A DNA stretch of 52,482 bases. It comes from an uncultured bacterium. GTDB lineage: Bacteria; Patescibacteriota; Minisyncoccia; Moranbacterales; GWC2-37-73. The translations under genes and the position numbers were made by a program. The stretch is from positions 1-52,482 of the forward strand of contig CAILTR010000092.1 in assembly GCA_903837175.1 (NCBI GenBank), in the 5' to 3' direction. The notes under the pieces are model-generated. The model did not search any database. It had not been told where the DNA came from and saw nothing but the letters and a program-made list of their open reading frames with translations. Positions 8,953 to 16,767 of the stretch are shown here, piece by piece; position 1 is the first letter of the stretch, and every line of letters begins with the position of its first letter.

Positions 8953-8985
8953 AAAAAAAGAGGCGGGCTTTCACCCGTCTCTTTT
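8953..8985 (-). terminator. Terminator of the HtrA gene (minus strand)
   Basis: On the plus strand AAAAGAGGCGGG (8956-8967) faces CCCGTCTCTTTT (8974-8985). Read on the minus strand the hairpin is followed by a T run (8953-8959). Confidence 0.8.
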
Positions 8986-9059
8986 ACGACTTTTCTATTC
9001 TAGCACGTTTTTTAGCGTTTGTCTAGGTTCTCGGCTGGCGTATGCTCAAAATTTAAAGG

Positions 9060-10346
9060 TTACTTTTTCCCGAGTGCTATTTTTAAGGCTGCTTCCTGAC
9101 CTTTGTGGTAAATTTTTAAGGTGACTTCATCGCCAGGATTATATTTGGCGATAAGCTCAATTAGCGAAGTTCGCTCCGTTATTTTTTGACCGTTAAGTTC
9201 AAGGATAATATCGTTTTCAACAAGGCCGGCTTTGTCCGCGGGTGAGCCAGGCGTGACGGCAAGCGCAGTCGCATTTTGGCCACGACTAATGAGGGCGCCA
9301 TAATTATAAGGTAGATTATTACTGCTTTTAATAGCGTCATTGATCGGCAGATAACGCACACCTAGGAAAGCACTGGCTTTTTCTTTAATGCTGCCCGTAT
9401 CTCGAACTTGCTCAAAAACATCCTTGGCTTCGTTACCTAATAGCGCGAAGCTAATATTTTCAGCGCTGGCCATGGCGACATTAACTCCGATAACATTACC
9501 CTCAATATCCAACATCGGTCCGCCGGAATTTCCAGGGTTAATGGCAGCGTCACTTTGAATTAAATTTTTTAAACTTTCAGCTGGGCGGGCAAAGCCGCCG
9601 CCAGCGGTGATTGAGCGTGCAAGCCCTGAGATAACGCCCTTGCTGACTGTATTATCGAATTCGCCTAAGGCGTAGCCAATCGTAATAACCGTTTGACCAA
9701 CTTGCAGCTTGCTGGAATCGGAAAAAGTCAAAAAAGGTAAATTATTTTTTTCAATTTTTAAAATGGCTAAGTCGTTATTTGGATCTAGCGCGACTACGCG
9801 GGCTTTTATTTTTTCGCCTCGCTCGCTTTCATTGTTTAGATAAACAGTGTAATCGGCTTCTTTTTCATTGACGACATGCTTATTTGTGACAATAAAGCCG
9901 TCTGGCGAAACTAAAAAACCTGTGCCAGCCCCAATTTTTTGTTCCTGGGTGCCATTTTGACGTTGTTGGGGCATACTGAAAAATTGACCAAATCCTTCTG
10001 GGACTCCAGAAGGTGTGTCGAAATAGGTTTCGAAAGTTGGAACTTGTGCGGAAGCGACAATACTGACGACGGCTGGGGAAGTTTTTTTGACGACTTCGAT
10101 TACTTGCGATTGTTCATCAACAACTTTAATGGGTTGGACATTTTGCGGGACTTCTTTTTTGAAAAAGTCGGTTACGGCTGCAAGGGGATTGGCATGTTTT
10201 TCTGTTTTCCATTGCTGATATTTTTCCACACCAGTGGTCACTGATTTTACACCAAAATAAATAAGGCCTCCGCCCAAAAGGGCAGCAAAGAGGATAAGAC
10301 TAGCGAGGGTTTTTAAAGAGAGGCGATAGTTAGATTTTAGTTGCAT
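9060..10346 (-). CDS. HtrA/DegP-type serine protease with one PDZ domain
   Basis: 428 residues. An N-terminal membrane anchor spans about residues 11-35 and a linker follows, so the protease works outside the membrane. The trypsin-like domain has the full triad: H157 (TNKHVV), D192 (NNDLAIL) and S274 (NPGNSGGPM). A single PDZ domain occupies about residues 330-420 (AVTPGSPADKAGLVENDIIL). Length and order fit DegS/HtrA-like quality-control proteases with one PDZ. A promoter TTGACA-N16-TAAAAT lies upstream on the minus strand (10508-10535), leaving a ~160-base leader. Divergent from the ABC exporter gene. Confidence 0.95.
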   Translation of the reverse strand: MQLKSNYRLSLKTLASLILFAALLGGGLIYFGVKSVTTGVEKYQQWKTEKHANPLAAVTDFFKKEVPQNVQPIKVVDEQSQVIEVVKKTSPAVVSIVASAQVPTFETYFDTPSGVPEGFGQFFSMPQQRQNGTQEQKIGAGTGFLVSPDGFIVTNKHVVNEKEADYTVYLNNESERGEKIKARVVALDPNNDLAILKIEKNNLPFLTFSDSSKLQVGQTVITIGYALGEFDNTVSKGVISGLARSITAGGGFARPAESLKNLIQSDAAINPGNSGGPMLDIEGNVIGVNVAMASAENISFALLGNEAKDVFEQVRDTGSIKEKASAFLGVRYLPINDAIKSSNNLPYNYGALISRGQNATALAVTPGSPADKAGLVENDIILELNGQKITERTSLIELIAKYNPGDEVTLKIYHKGQEAALKIALGKK

Positions 10347-10507
10347 AGTTTTGTTTTTTTAAATTAATTTATAAAATTACGTAGATTACGCATATTAGTC
10401 AGTATAGCCTATTTTTCTATATTAGTAATACTCGTTGGGAATAATTTTTTTTCAAAATTTACCTAGCCGTAGCTACTGATATTTACAAAATAGAAAGGCT
10501 AATTCAT

Positions 10508-10535
10508 ATTTTATAAAAAATATTTTTCTTGTCAA
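10508..10535 (-). promoter_or_regulatory. Promoter of the HtrA gene
   Basis: On the minus strand TTGACA (10530-10535) and TAAAAT (10508-10513) are 16 bases apart, close to the sigma-70 consensus. Confidence 0.7.
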
Positions 10536-10610
10536 GACCGTAAAAGTTTCAAGCAGATAGGTGGCAAAGCATCGAATTGTATAGGTGCTTGGCATCAGAA
10601 CCTAAGTTGA

Positions 10611-10632
10611 TGAGCGTCCTTGACTGGGTTTC
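10611..10632. repeat. Dispersed hairpin repeat, copy 2
   Basis: TGAGCGTCCTTGACTGGGTT followed by TC matches the right half of the GGACGGTCCT family; the left half has diverged. Confidence 0.45.
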
Positions 10633-10668
10633 TGACTAACTATAAAAAGTAGTTGCGGATTAAGTGAG

Positions 10669-10697
10669 TTGTTTAATAGGCCTAAAAATGATATAAA
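10669..10697 (+). promoter_or_regulatory. Promoter of the ABC exporter gene, very short leader
   Basis: TTGTTT (10669-10674), a 17-base spacer and TATAAA (10692-10697); a second -10-like TATAAT overlaps at 10698-10703. The ATG is at 10709, so the transcript would be leaderless or nearly so. Confidence 0.55.
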
Positions 10698-10708
10698 TAT
10701 AATAATTA

Positions 10709-12484
10709 ATGAATAATTTATATCAAATGAATAAAGAAGTTTACAAATTTATATTTCATACTTATGGACGCAATTTTGGACAATGGATAGGTTTTCTTGC
10801 TGAAATGTTTCGAGTAGTTGTTATGCGAGTTTATATTGTCATCGCGATAGCACAAGTTACGGCTAATATTGCTTCAGGAAATTTCGATGCTGCTAAGAAG
10901 TATTCATTTTATTTTTTTATTGCCTATGTGGCAGCTTCTTTGGTGGGTACATTGGGTGAGTTACTCTCTACTCGCGCAGAGAATACTCAGTATGGCAGGT
11001 TGATGCTGAGCTTTTATCAAAAATTAGTAGGCAAGGATATTTCATTTTATCGTGATAACCAAACTGGTTACTTAACAAGTATTTATAGGCAACATTTGGA
11101 TGGTTCATTGCTTTTACTCCGTTTGTTAAGAGGTGAGGCATTGGGGGCTTTTATTTCGCTTATTATTCCACCATTTGTGTTGTTTTTCGCATCTCCGCAA
11201 ATTGGCTTAATCGCTATGACAGTTGTTTTAATCCAATTTATTTATGTAGTGTGGTCTTCTTCTAAGGCCAATAAATATCGTCAACTTTCGCATGAAATAT
11301 TTCGCAAGGTTACGGGTGAAGTTTCTGATGTGATAACGAATATGGTTGCCTTTAAGTCAGGTGGCGTGGAAGATAAGGCTCAAGAACGAATTTTAAAACT
11401 AATAAAACAAGAAACAGCTTCCTTTGGGCTACGACGTAAAACTGTTACCTTGTTGGATTTACCAAGAAATATTATTACAGCCTGTGGCATTACAGCTGCT
11501 GTTTATCTCATTATATCCAAATCTTCTGGTGCGGATCCGCAGTCACTAGGTTTGATTGTGCTGACACTTACATATATGTTTCAAATAATTAGAAGTGTTG
11601 ACATTTTACCCTCATTAGTGATAAACCATGACGATTTAGTTACTAAGGTCTATCCAACTCTAAAGTATTTGAGCAATAATTATGAAGAAATATGCGATCC
11701 AATAAAGCCTAAGAAGTTTTTAATTAAAAATGGGGCAATAGACATTGAGAAAGTTAATTTTAGTTATTCGACAAATTCTGGTAAAGATAAAAGAATATTA
11801 GTTTTCAAAAATCTTACTGTAAAAATAAAAGGTGGTGAACGAATTGGGATTGTCGGGTTAAGCGGAGCAGGCAAGAGCACCTTAGCAAGTCTCTTGCTTC
11901 GATTTGATGAGGTCGATAGTGGTTCAATTAAAATTGATGGAATTGATATTCGCGATGTGCGACAGAATGACCTGCGTAAAAAAATTGCCTATGTTCCGCA
12001 GGAGCCACTCCTTTTTCATCGAAGTGTTAAGGAGAATATTGCTTATTATGATAATAGCGTGAGTGACGCTGAGATTATCTCAGCTGCTAAGGCGGCACAT
12101 GCGCATGAATTTATTGAAAAATTGCCAAACGGATACGATACTATTGTGGGTGAAAGAGGTATTAAATTAAGTGGTGGACAAAAGCAACGCGTGGTAATCG
12201 CTAGAGCCGTTCTTAAAAAGGCGCCAATTATGATTTTTGATGAGGCTACTAGTGCCTTAGATAGTGAAAGCGAACAAATTATCCAAAAGGCCCTACCTGA
12301 AATTATCGGCAAACAGACCGCCATCGTAGTGGCGCATCGCCTAAGCACAGTCGCGGGGCTCGATCGCATTATTGTCATGCATGAAGGAAAAATTATTGAA
12401 TCTGGAAGTCATGAAGAATTGTTAAGCTTAAATGGTCGTTATAGTTCCTTGTGGAAAAAACAAACTTCAGAATTTGTTGCGTAA
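10709..12484 (+). CDS. ABC exporter, fused permease-ATPase (MsbA/lipid or multidrug type)
   Basis: 591 residues, the normal size for a homodimeric half-transporter. Residues 1-330 form the transmembrane domain with about six helices. The ATPase domain starts near 342: Walker A GLSGAGKST (383-391), Q-loop YVPQEP (429-433), signature LSGGQ (487-491), Walker B IMIFDE (507-512) and an H-loop in VVAHRLST. It is expected to export a lipid, peptide or drug; the substrate is not visible. A second ATG at 10730 (MNKEVYK) is a possible alternative, but the promoter spacing favours 10709 as a leaderless start. Transcribed alone, ending at the hairpin 12491-12530. Confidence 0.93.
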   Translation: MNNLYQMNKEVYKFIFHTYGRNFGQWIGFLAEMFRVVVMRVYIVIAIAQVTANIASGNFDAAKKYSFYFFIAYVAASLVGTLGELLSTRAENTQYGRLMLSFYQKLVGKDISFYRDNQTGYLTSIYRQHLDGSLLLLRLLRGEALGAFISLIIPPFVLFFASPQIGLIAMTVVLIQFIYVVWSSSKANKYRQLSHEIFRKVTGEVSDVITNMVAFKSGGVEDKAQERILKLIKQETASFGLRRKTVTLLDLPRNIITACGITAAVYLIISKSSGADPQSLGLIVLTLTYMFQIIRSVDILPSLVINHDDLVTKVYPTLKYLSNNYEEICDPIKPKKFLIKNGAIDIEKVNFSYSTNSGKDKRILVFKNLTVKIKGGERIGIVGLSGAGKSTLASLLLRFDEVDSGSIKIDGIDIRDVRQNDLRKKIAYVPQEPLLFHRSVKENIAYYDNSVSDAEIISAAKAAHAHEFIEKLPNGYDTIVGERGIKLSGGQKQRVVIARAVLKKAPIMIFDEATSALDSESEQIIQKALPEIIGKQTAIVVAHRLSTVAGLDRIIVMHEGKIIESGSHEELLSLNGRYSSLWKKQTSEFVA

Positions 12485-12490
12485 ATGAAG

Positions 12491-12530
12491 CCCGGCTGAG
12501 GAATGTCCGCAGCTGGGTTTCTACTTTTTT
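12491..12530 (+). terminator. Terminator of the ABC exporter gene
   Basis: CCCGGCTG (12491-12498) pairs with CAGCTGGG (12510-12517), with GAA/TTC outside, and a T run follows. The right side ends in CTGGGTTTC, the tail shared by the dispersed hairpin repeat family. Confidence 0.7.
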
Positions 12531-12552
12531 AATTTTAATTATTTTTGAAAAT

Positions 12553-12583
12553 AAAAAAATGCATACTCTTGGAGTAGGCATTT
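12553..12583 (-). terminator. Terminator for the minus-strand membrane protein gene
   Basis: AAATGC-AT-ACTC and GAGT-AG-GCATTT pair around TTG. Read on the minus strand it ends in seven Ts. A second strong GC hairpin (GGCGGTGCTA/TAGCCACCGCC, 12612-12635) lies between it and the gene. Confidence 0.65.
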
Positions 12584-12652
12584 AAGGACGCAGTTATTTT
12601 GTAAAGGTAACGGCGGTGCTAAAATAGCCACCGCCCTTGCTGAAAAGATTTT

Positions 12653-12871
12653 TCAATGCTGGCAGTTTTCGCTTGTAAAATAGTGAGCAAAGGTTGCTAT
12701 CCTCATTAATAAATTTCCGCAGACTTTTCTTAAAAGTACTAAAATTACTCCGAGGAAGTTCATCAGGAAAGAAATCCCTAGGATCAACCCTGCGAGGGCT
12801 TGATCGACGGGAATCTTATAAAAGAAAAGAATAGCGTAGCTAATGAAAACAACTGGAAAGAATAACAGCGA
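12653..12871 (-). pseudogene. In-frame continuation after the stop of the 12872-13858 gene (two membrane segments)
   Basis: After the TAA at 12872-12874 the same frame stays open for 72 codons to a TGA at 12653-12655. The translation is strongly hydrophobic, with two likely transmembrane helices: FFPVVFISYAILFFY, then AGLILGISFLMNFLGVILVL, with the segment KIPVDQ between them. No ATG lies near the start of this stretch (the first in-frame one is in FLMNF), so it reads as the lost C-terminus of the upstream protein rather than a separate gene. Alternatives are readthrough of TAA, or a gene with a non-standard start. Together with the upstream part the protein would have the form 4 TM - soluble domain - 2 TM. 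Confidence 0.5.
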
Positions 12872-13858
12872 TTAAAACTCCATTCTTGAAAGGGTTAACT
12901 CCCATTTAGCGAGAATGAGCTCGGCTTTAGCTAGCTGCGCTAGGAAGTAGGCTTTCGAAAAACTGCGTTCGGAATTATTAGAAAGGACGAAATAAATTTT
13001 ATTATCAAGAAACATGAAACTAAATTCTGGCATTGTATCCATTAGTATGGCCATAATATCCGGGGGTAAAAATTGTCGAATTTCATCTTCAGCGCCAGCT
13101 TCAACAAAAAGAGAAAATGATTTTGAAAAATCTCCTTCTAGCTGGACCGAAAGACCTGGGAAAAGAGTGGGTACCTTAAACGTCTCTCCGAAGGCATCGT
13201 TGCTACTTATAATAAGCATCTTGGGACATTGCTTAAGACAGGTAACTTCAAGCATTGTCGCGCTATAGGAAGCCTCTCGCATCCATTCATAGTCAAAATC
13301 AAAGATTCTAACCGGATAACTTGTTAGCGTTCCAGAAAAAACGTTGCTTAGCTTTAAGTTTTTGCCAAGCGCTTGAAGCTGTTCAGGCAAGCTTGAACTA
13401 TCGCCGCTTACTGCAAAAGAGAACCCTTTCTCGCGAGCCAGTTGCGTTCGGGCATCGTTTTTTGAAGCTTTTTTTACACTAACAAAAAAGAAGATTACCG
13501 CTATTATACTAAACATATCAAGAAAAACCGGAGCCCCCAGATTTCTTGTTAAAACAAAAAGGAAAATATTGGCGCTGACAACTATAATGAAAAAAATTAG
13601 CAGTTTTTTAGTGTAGGGTTTAAAGAGAGCTGTATCTTCTAGCAGCATTTGTTCATACGCAAGGTCTTCTTTTGTTTTTGGTTGGTATCTTAGGATATTG
13701 CGATACAAAAATATCCAAGCGACTGTTCCTAAAATAAGCCCATTGCCTACGCCCTTATAACGGGCGATTATGACGCCTCCCGCAAGACAAAAAAGAAACA
13801 CAAGCAACTTTACAAAAAAACTCGCTCCTTTTTTATCAGGTTGATTTTCTGTTTGCAT
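12872..13858 (-). CDS. Membrane protein with a soluble C-terminal domain, possibly truncated
   Basis: 328 residues. Four hydrophobic segments: about 15-33 and 36-52 (VKLLVFLFCLAGGVI, GLILGTVAWIFLY), then about 85-103 and 110-126. From residue 130 a soluble domain follows with KGFSFAVSGDSSSLPEQL...FDFDYEWMREASYSATMLEV, of a kind seen in CPR hypothetical membrane proteins (DUF3137-like at best, not confirmed). The stop TAA after RMEF is followed in frame by two more hydrophobic helices (12653-12871), which suggests a recent nonsense mutation. A -10 like TATAAT lies on the minus strand at 13890-13895. No function can be assigned. Confidence 0.6.
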   Translation of the reverse strand: MQTENQPDKKGASFFVKLLVFLFCLAGGVIIARYKGVGNGLILGTVAWIFLYRNILRYQPKTKEDLAYEQMLLEDTALFKPYTKKLLIFFIIVVSANIFLFVLTRNLGAPVFLDMFSIIAVIFFFVSVKKASKNDARTQLAREKGFSFAVSGDSSSLPEQLQALGKNLKLSNVFSGTLTSYPVRIFDFDYEWMREASYSATMLEVTCLKQCPKMLIISSNDAFGETFKVPTLFPGLSVQLEGDFSKSFSLFVEAGAEDEIRQFLPPDIMAILMDTMPEFSFMFLDNKIYFVLSNNSERSFSKAYFLAQLAKAELILAKWELTLSRMEF

Positions 13859-13934
13859 AATTTTTTAAAAAATGAAAGCTTAGATTTTCATTATAACATA
13901 AGCTGTCTTTCGCTTGGGATAGTAACTGAAAATT

Positions 13935-13965
13935 AGCCCAGGACGGTCCTCGACTAATTCCAGGA
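13935..13965. repeat. Dispersed hairpin repeat, copy 4
   Basis: AGCCCAGGACGGTCCTCGAC followed by TAATTC; AGCCCAGGA and TCCTCGACT pair imperfectly around CGG. It lies just upstream of the tRNA-Asn promoter. Confidence 0.55.
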
Positions 13966-13974
13966 TAGCTACCC

Positions 13975-14002
13975 TTGCCAAACTGGCTCCTTTTGCTATA
14001 AT
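13975..14002 (+). promoter_or_regulatory. Promoter of tRNA-Asn
   Basis: TTGCCA (13975-13980), a 16-base spacer and a perfect TATAAT (13997-14002). The mature tRNA begins 31 bases downstream. Confidence 0.75.
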
Positions 14003-14032
14003 AGCTTCATTGCTTGAAAAAGCATTTTTTAT

Positions 14033-14104
14033 TCCGCGATAGCTCAATGGTAGAGCGAAGGACTGTTAATCCTCAGGTTCTAGGTTCGAATCCTAGTCGC
14101 GGAG
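14033..14104 (+). tRNA. tRNA-Asn (GTT)
   Basis: A 72-base cloverleaf: acceptor TCCGCGA/TCGCGGA with discriminator G, D-stem GCTC/GAGC, anticodon loop CTGTTAA giving GTT, and T-loop TTCGAAT. CCA is not encoded. It has its own promoter and a terminator at 14119-14140. Confidence 0.97.
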
Positions 14105-14118
14105 CATAGATACATTTT

Positions 14119-14140
14119 AAGGCTTAATAAAGCCTTTTTT
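14119..14140 (+). terminator. Terminator of tRNA-Asn
   Basis: AAGGCTT and AAGCCTT pair around AATA, followed by a T run. Confidence 0.8.
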
Positions 14141-14239
14141 ATCTGTTCGAGATTGACAGATTATCCTTTTTCTTATAGGCTGTAATGTCAGTAAAATCTG
14201 ATATTATTTCTTGTAACTTAACAATTTGGAGGTGTCAAA

Positions 14240-15529
14240 ATGAAAATAGCCATCGTATATCCAGAGGTGTATGATATCGCGCGGTTCGGAAAAAAGAGAA
14301 AAGAGTTTCCTCCCTTTGGCGTGCTATATTTGGCGACAGTTGTGAGTGCTCAAAATGGAATGGAAGTGAAGGTTTTTAGTGTGGAATCTGATCAGGAAAT
14401 TTTAGACTTTACAAAGTTTGATGTTGTGGCGTTTAGCATACCATCTTCGGTTACTTATGATATTATCAAGTGCGTTCGTTTCAATAGCGCATATGCAAAG
14501 GATGCTCTCATAATAGCTGGCGGTGTGCATGTGACTATTTTTCCTGAACAAACATTGCGTGACTTAAAAATGCATGCTGTATGCATCGGCAATGGAGAGG
14601 ATGCTATACTTGAGTTATTGTGCGAGAAAGAAACGCGACAATTTTCTCATGTCAAGGGCGTTTGTTGTTTAGTTGATGGCAATACAATCTTCACCGAAAA
14701 ACGACCCTTAAAGAAGAATCTTGATCATCTGCCCGTTATCCCCGCAAGGCATTTATTGCCAGATCCTGATTTCATAATGACAAACAGGCTTTCCAATACG
14801 AATCTGAAAATGACTCACGTTATGATTTGCCAAGGTTGTCCATTTTCATGCAATTTTTGCGCATCACAGCAAAAGCAAATGCAATATCGTTCAGAATGGC
14901 ATATTCGCCAAGAGTTGCAACATTTAAAAGACAGTCATGGAATAGAGGGGTTTGCTGTTGTTGGTGACAACTTTCTTGTTAATAAAAGAAAGGTGCGCAA
15001 GATATGTGAATCCATCAGCAGTCTTAATCTTAAGTGGTCAACTTTATCGCGTGTAGATACCGTGGATTATGACTCTCTTGAGATTATGCATGATGCTGGT
15101 TGTATCGAAATAAAATTTGGTGTCGAGTCGGGAAGTGAGTTAATTTTGAAAGCAATGGGTAAGGGAATATCTGTGAATCAAATTTACAACACAATCAAAA
15201 TGACGCATTCCGTCGGCATCAAGGTGAAAGCTTTCATCATACACGGATATCCGGGTGAGAATATGGAAACAACACAAGAAACAATAGCTATACTGGACAA
15301 TCTATCTGATATGATAGAGAGAGTATCGCTATTTCGCTTCGTGCCTCTTCCGGGGAGTCGTGTCTATGATCAAGCGAAAGAAAATCGCCTACTTGTCACA
15401 GGAAATAATTGGAATAATTGTCATATTTACCATAATCCAAATCATTGGTGGGGAGATAAGGATGATTTTGCGGTTATAGAGGAATCTTATCAACAACTGG
15501 ATAAATTTATCTTCGAAAAATGGGGATAA
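14240..15529 (+). CDS. B12-binding domain radical SAM protein
   Basis: 429 residues. The N-terminal part (1-140) resembles a B12-binding Rossmann domain (DVVAFSIPSS, DALIIAGGVHVTIFP, HAVCIGNGED). The radical SAM core begins near 190 with the cluster motif C200-x3-C204-x2-C207, followed by GVESGSELILKAMGKG and FIIHGYPGE. Such proteins bind a 4Fe-4S cluster and SAM, often with cobalamin, to methylate or rearrange unactivated carbons; the substrate is unknown. The B12 domain has no obvious DxHxxG motif, so cobalamin may bind base-off without the His or not at all. A strong GGAGGT Shine-Dalgarno (14229-14234), rare in this window, fixes the start. A possible promoter is TTGACA (14153) with TATAGG (14174). 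Confidence 0.9.
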   Translation: MKIAIVYPEVYDIARFGKKRKEFPPFGVLYLATVVSAQNGMEVKVFSVESDQEILDFTKFDVVAFSIPSSVTYDIIKCVRFNSAYAKDALIIAGGVHVTIFPEQTLRDLKMHAVCIGNGEDAILELLCEKETRQFSHVKGVCCLVDGNTIFTEKRPLKKNLDHLPVIPARHLLPDPDFIMTNRLSNTNLKMTHVMICQGCPFSCNFCASQQKQMQYRSEWHIRQELQHLKDSHGIEGFAVVGDNFLVNKRKVRKICESISSLNLKWSTLSRVDTVDYDSLEIMHDAGCIEIKFGVESGSELILKAMGKGISVNQIYNTIKMTHSVGIKVKAFIIHGYPGENMETTQETIAILDNLSDMIERVSLFRFVPLPGSRVYDQAKENRLLVTGNNWNNCHIYHNPNHWWGDKDDFAVIEESYQQLDKFIFEKWG

Positions 15530-15552
15530 GCCGATTTTTGGATAAACAATTC

Positions 15553-15585
15553 AAAAAAGACCGTTCAAACGAACGGTCTTCATTT
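15553..15585. terminator. Bidirectional terminator
   Basis: AAGACCGTTC (15557-15566) and GAACGGTCTT (15571-15580) around AAAC, with an A run on the left and a T-rich right side. It serves the radical SAM gene and the convergent minus-strand gene. Confidence 0.8.
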
Positions 15586-15598
15586 TATGCAAAGGGGT

Positions 15599-16000
15599 TT
15601 ATTTCCAAAAATTTAACCATCCTAAGTCCACCCAGTGTTGTAGTTCTTCTGCATATGGCAAAGAAGTTGGGAATGGGTTGAGGCAGTAAACGCCTATTTC
15701 TTTGTTAGAATGGGATATCCTATTGAGACCAATTGCAAAAGCAATTTCCGCAAATACTGCAGCGCCAATATAGCCGTCAACGCCATTTTTTTTCATATTT
15801 AAAATAAGCACGATGTCAGATTGCGTCATTTTTTTATAGTGCTGAGTGAACTCTATTTTATAATTAGGTAAAAACTCTCCCGTGAACTGTTTAGGATATT
15901 GAATGACATCATAATCATCCTTTTCCAGTTTTTCCTTCCAATTAATTATATCATCCCAGAAGGCCATGCTTGCGCAAATAGTTATCTTTTTTTGTAGCAT
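15599..16000 (-). CDS. Nucleoside 2-deoxyribosyltransferase-like hypothetical protein
   Basis: 133 residues. The start KKITICASMAFWDDIINWKEKL resembles the opening beta strand and loop of the nucleoside 2-deoxyribosyltransferase/TIR-like fold. The middle SDIVLILNMKKNGVDGYIGAAVFAEIAFAIGL carries the G-x(5)-E-x-x-F-A pattern in which the Glu is the nucleophile in that family. Proteins of this compact type are common in CPR. The substrate is not known, and enzymatic activity is inferred from the fold-like motifs only. Single gene on the minus strand; AT-rich leader, no Shine-Dalgarno. Confidence 0.5.
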   Translation of the reverse strand: MLQKKITICASMAFWDDIINWKEKLEKDDYDVIQYPKQFTGEFLPNYKIEFTQHYKKMTQSDIVLILNMKKNGVDGYIGAAVFAEIAFAIGLNRISHSNKEIGVYCLNPFPTSLPYAEELQHWVDLGWLNFWK

Positions 16001-16146
16001 ATTTGATTATTTATAATTATTAACATTAGTATACACTAATTTCTTATTTTATAAAGTCTTTACATATTTATTAATAATCCCAAAACTGCATAATTCCAAT
16101 TCTTGCATAATATTGACACCATTCAAAGTTCTGAACATATCCACCA

Positions 16147-16291
16147 GCGGAGCCATGTACCGTCTGGTACATGGCGGATCCACCTTATTGTGAGTTCTGT
16201 CATGTATAGTTATGTACCGTCTGGTACATGGCGGAGCCGTATACCAGACGGTATACGGCGGAGCCACCTTATTGTGAGCTCCGTCTTGTAT
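16147..16291. repeat. Tandem array of palindromes (about 2.5 copies of a 60-bp unit)
   Basis: Unit 1 (16147-16206) and unit 2 (16230-16291) share GCGGAGCC, a perfect hairpin, GGCGGA(T/G)CC, then ACCTTATTGTGAG and TGTAT. A partial middle unit lies at 16210-16238. The hairpins are ATGTACC-GTCT-GGTACAT in units 1 and middle, and GTATACC-AGAC-GGTATAC in unit 2, where the loop is inverted and the stem pairs change together. A spurious minus-strand frame runs through the array. The array ends next to a terminator and the GIY-YIG gene. Confidence 0.85.
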
Positions 16292-16293
16292 TC

Positions 16294-16320
16294 AAAAACA
16301 CACCTTGTTGGTGTGTTTTT
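16294..16320 (+). terminator. Terminator-like hairpin before the GIY-YIG gene
   Basis: AAAAACACACC and GGTGTGTTTTT pair around TTGTT. It insulates the GIY-YIG gene from upstream transcription. Confidence 0.7.
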
Positions 16321-16330
16321 GCTTTGTGTG

Positions 16331-16342
16331 TATAATTTAATT
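16331..16342 (+). promoter_or_regulatory. -10 element giving a leaderless GIY-YIG transcript
   Basis: TGTGTATAAT, an extended -10 (TATAAT at 16331-16336), lies only six bases before the ATG at 16343. No good -35 is seen, which fits an extended -10 promoter. Confidence 0.5.
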
Positions 16343-16624
16343 ATGGAAAAAACATATATTTTCTATTATGTGTATGTCTTACTCAGTAAAAATGATGGGA
16401 AATTTTATATTGGCTTCACTGAGGATCTAAAAAGAAGATTCGAGCAACATAATAAGGGGGAAAGTCCTGCAACTAAATGTCGAAGACCATTTGAATTAAT
16501 TTTTTACGAAGCCTATCGCAACAAATATGACGCACTGCGTCGAGAAAAATACTTCAAATCCACCAAGGGCAAAACTACTTTAAATACTATGCTAACGGAA
16601 TTCCTCGAAAATGACCCAAGTTAG
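16343..16624 (+). CDS. Small GIY-YIG domain protein
   Basis: 93 residues, a single GIY-YIG nuclease domain: YYVYVLLSKNDGKFYIGFTE corresponds to the GIY...YIG strands, followed by the conserved Arg (DLKRRFEQHN) and the late Glu in ALRREKYFKS. Stand-alone domains of this UPF0213-like size are frequent in CPR and Bacteroidetes; their DNA substrate is unknown. The longer upstream frame (from 16103) runs through the palindrome array and is not coding. The nearby palindromes are a possible substrate, but this is speculation. A weak terminator (GCACACCAA...TTGGTGC, about 16667-16692) follows. Confidence 0.88.
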   Translation: MEKTYIFYYVYVLLSKNDGKFYIGFTEDLKRRFEQHNKGESPATKCRRPFELIFYEAYRNKYDALRREKYFKSTKGKTTLNTMLTEFLENDPS

Positions 16625-16743
16625 TCGAGAACCGTCCTCGACTGGATTTCGCGCATGGCACGCCAAGCACACCAAGTAGTGTTTTTTTGGTGCAATACCG
16701 AATTAACTGGGTTTTAGTTGAGAACGGTCCTCGCCTGGATTTC
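16623..16743. repeat. Two copies of the dispersed GGACGGTCCT hairpin repeat (copies 5 and 6)
   Basis: Copy 5: AGTCGAG-AACCGTC-CTCGACT (16623-16643) followed by GGATTTC, with a perfect 7-bp stem. Copy 6: TAGTTGAGAACGGTCCTCGC (16715-16734) followed by CTGGATTTC. The two lie 70 bases apart in the same orientation, between the GIY-YIG and GH18-like genes. Confidence 0.7.
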
Positions 16744-16767
16744 ATATCATTAGCCCTGCCATTCTTT

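Larger units (their letters stand above)
10347..10708. other. Divergent promoter region between htrA and the ABC exporter
   Basis: It holds the htrA promoter (10508-10535), an imperfect hairpin AAGCATC/GGTGCTT (about 10566-10593), a copy of the dispersed GTCCTTGACTGGGTTTC repeat (10611-10632) and the ABC-gene promoter (10669-10697). No gene is seen. Confidence 0.6.

Noticed and set aside
16049-16267. Minus-strand frame with a repeated PCTRRY/PYTVWY pattern
   Set aside because: It is a by-product of the tandem palindromes translated in a stop-free frame; there is no promoter or independent evidence for a protein.
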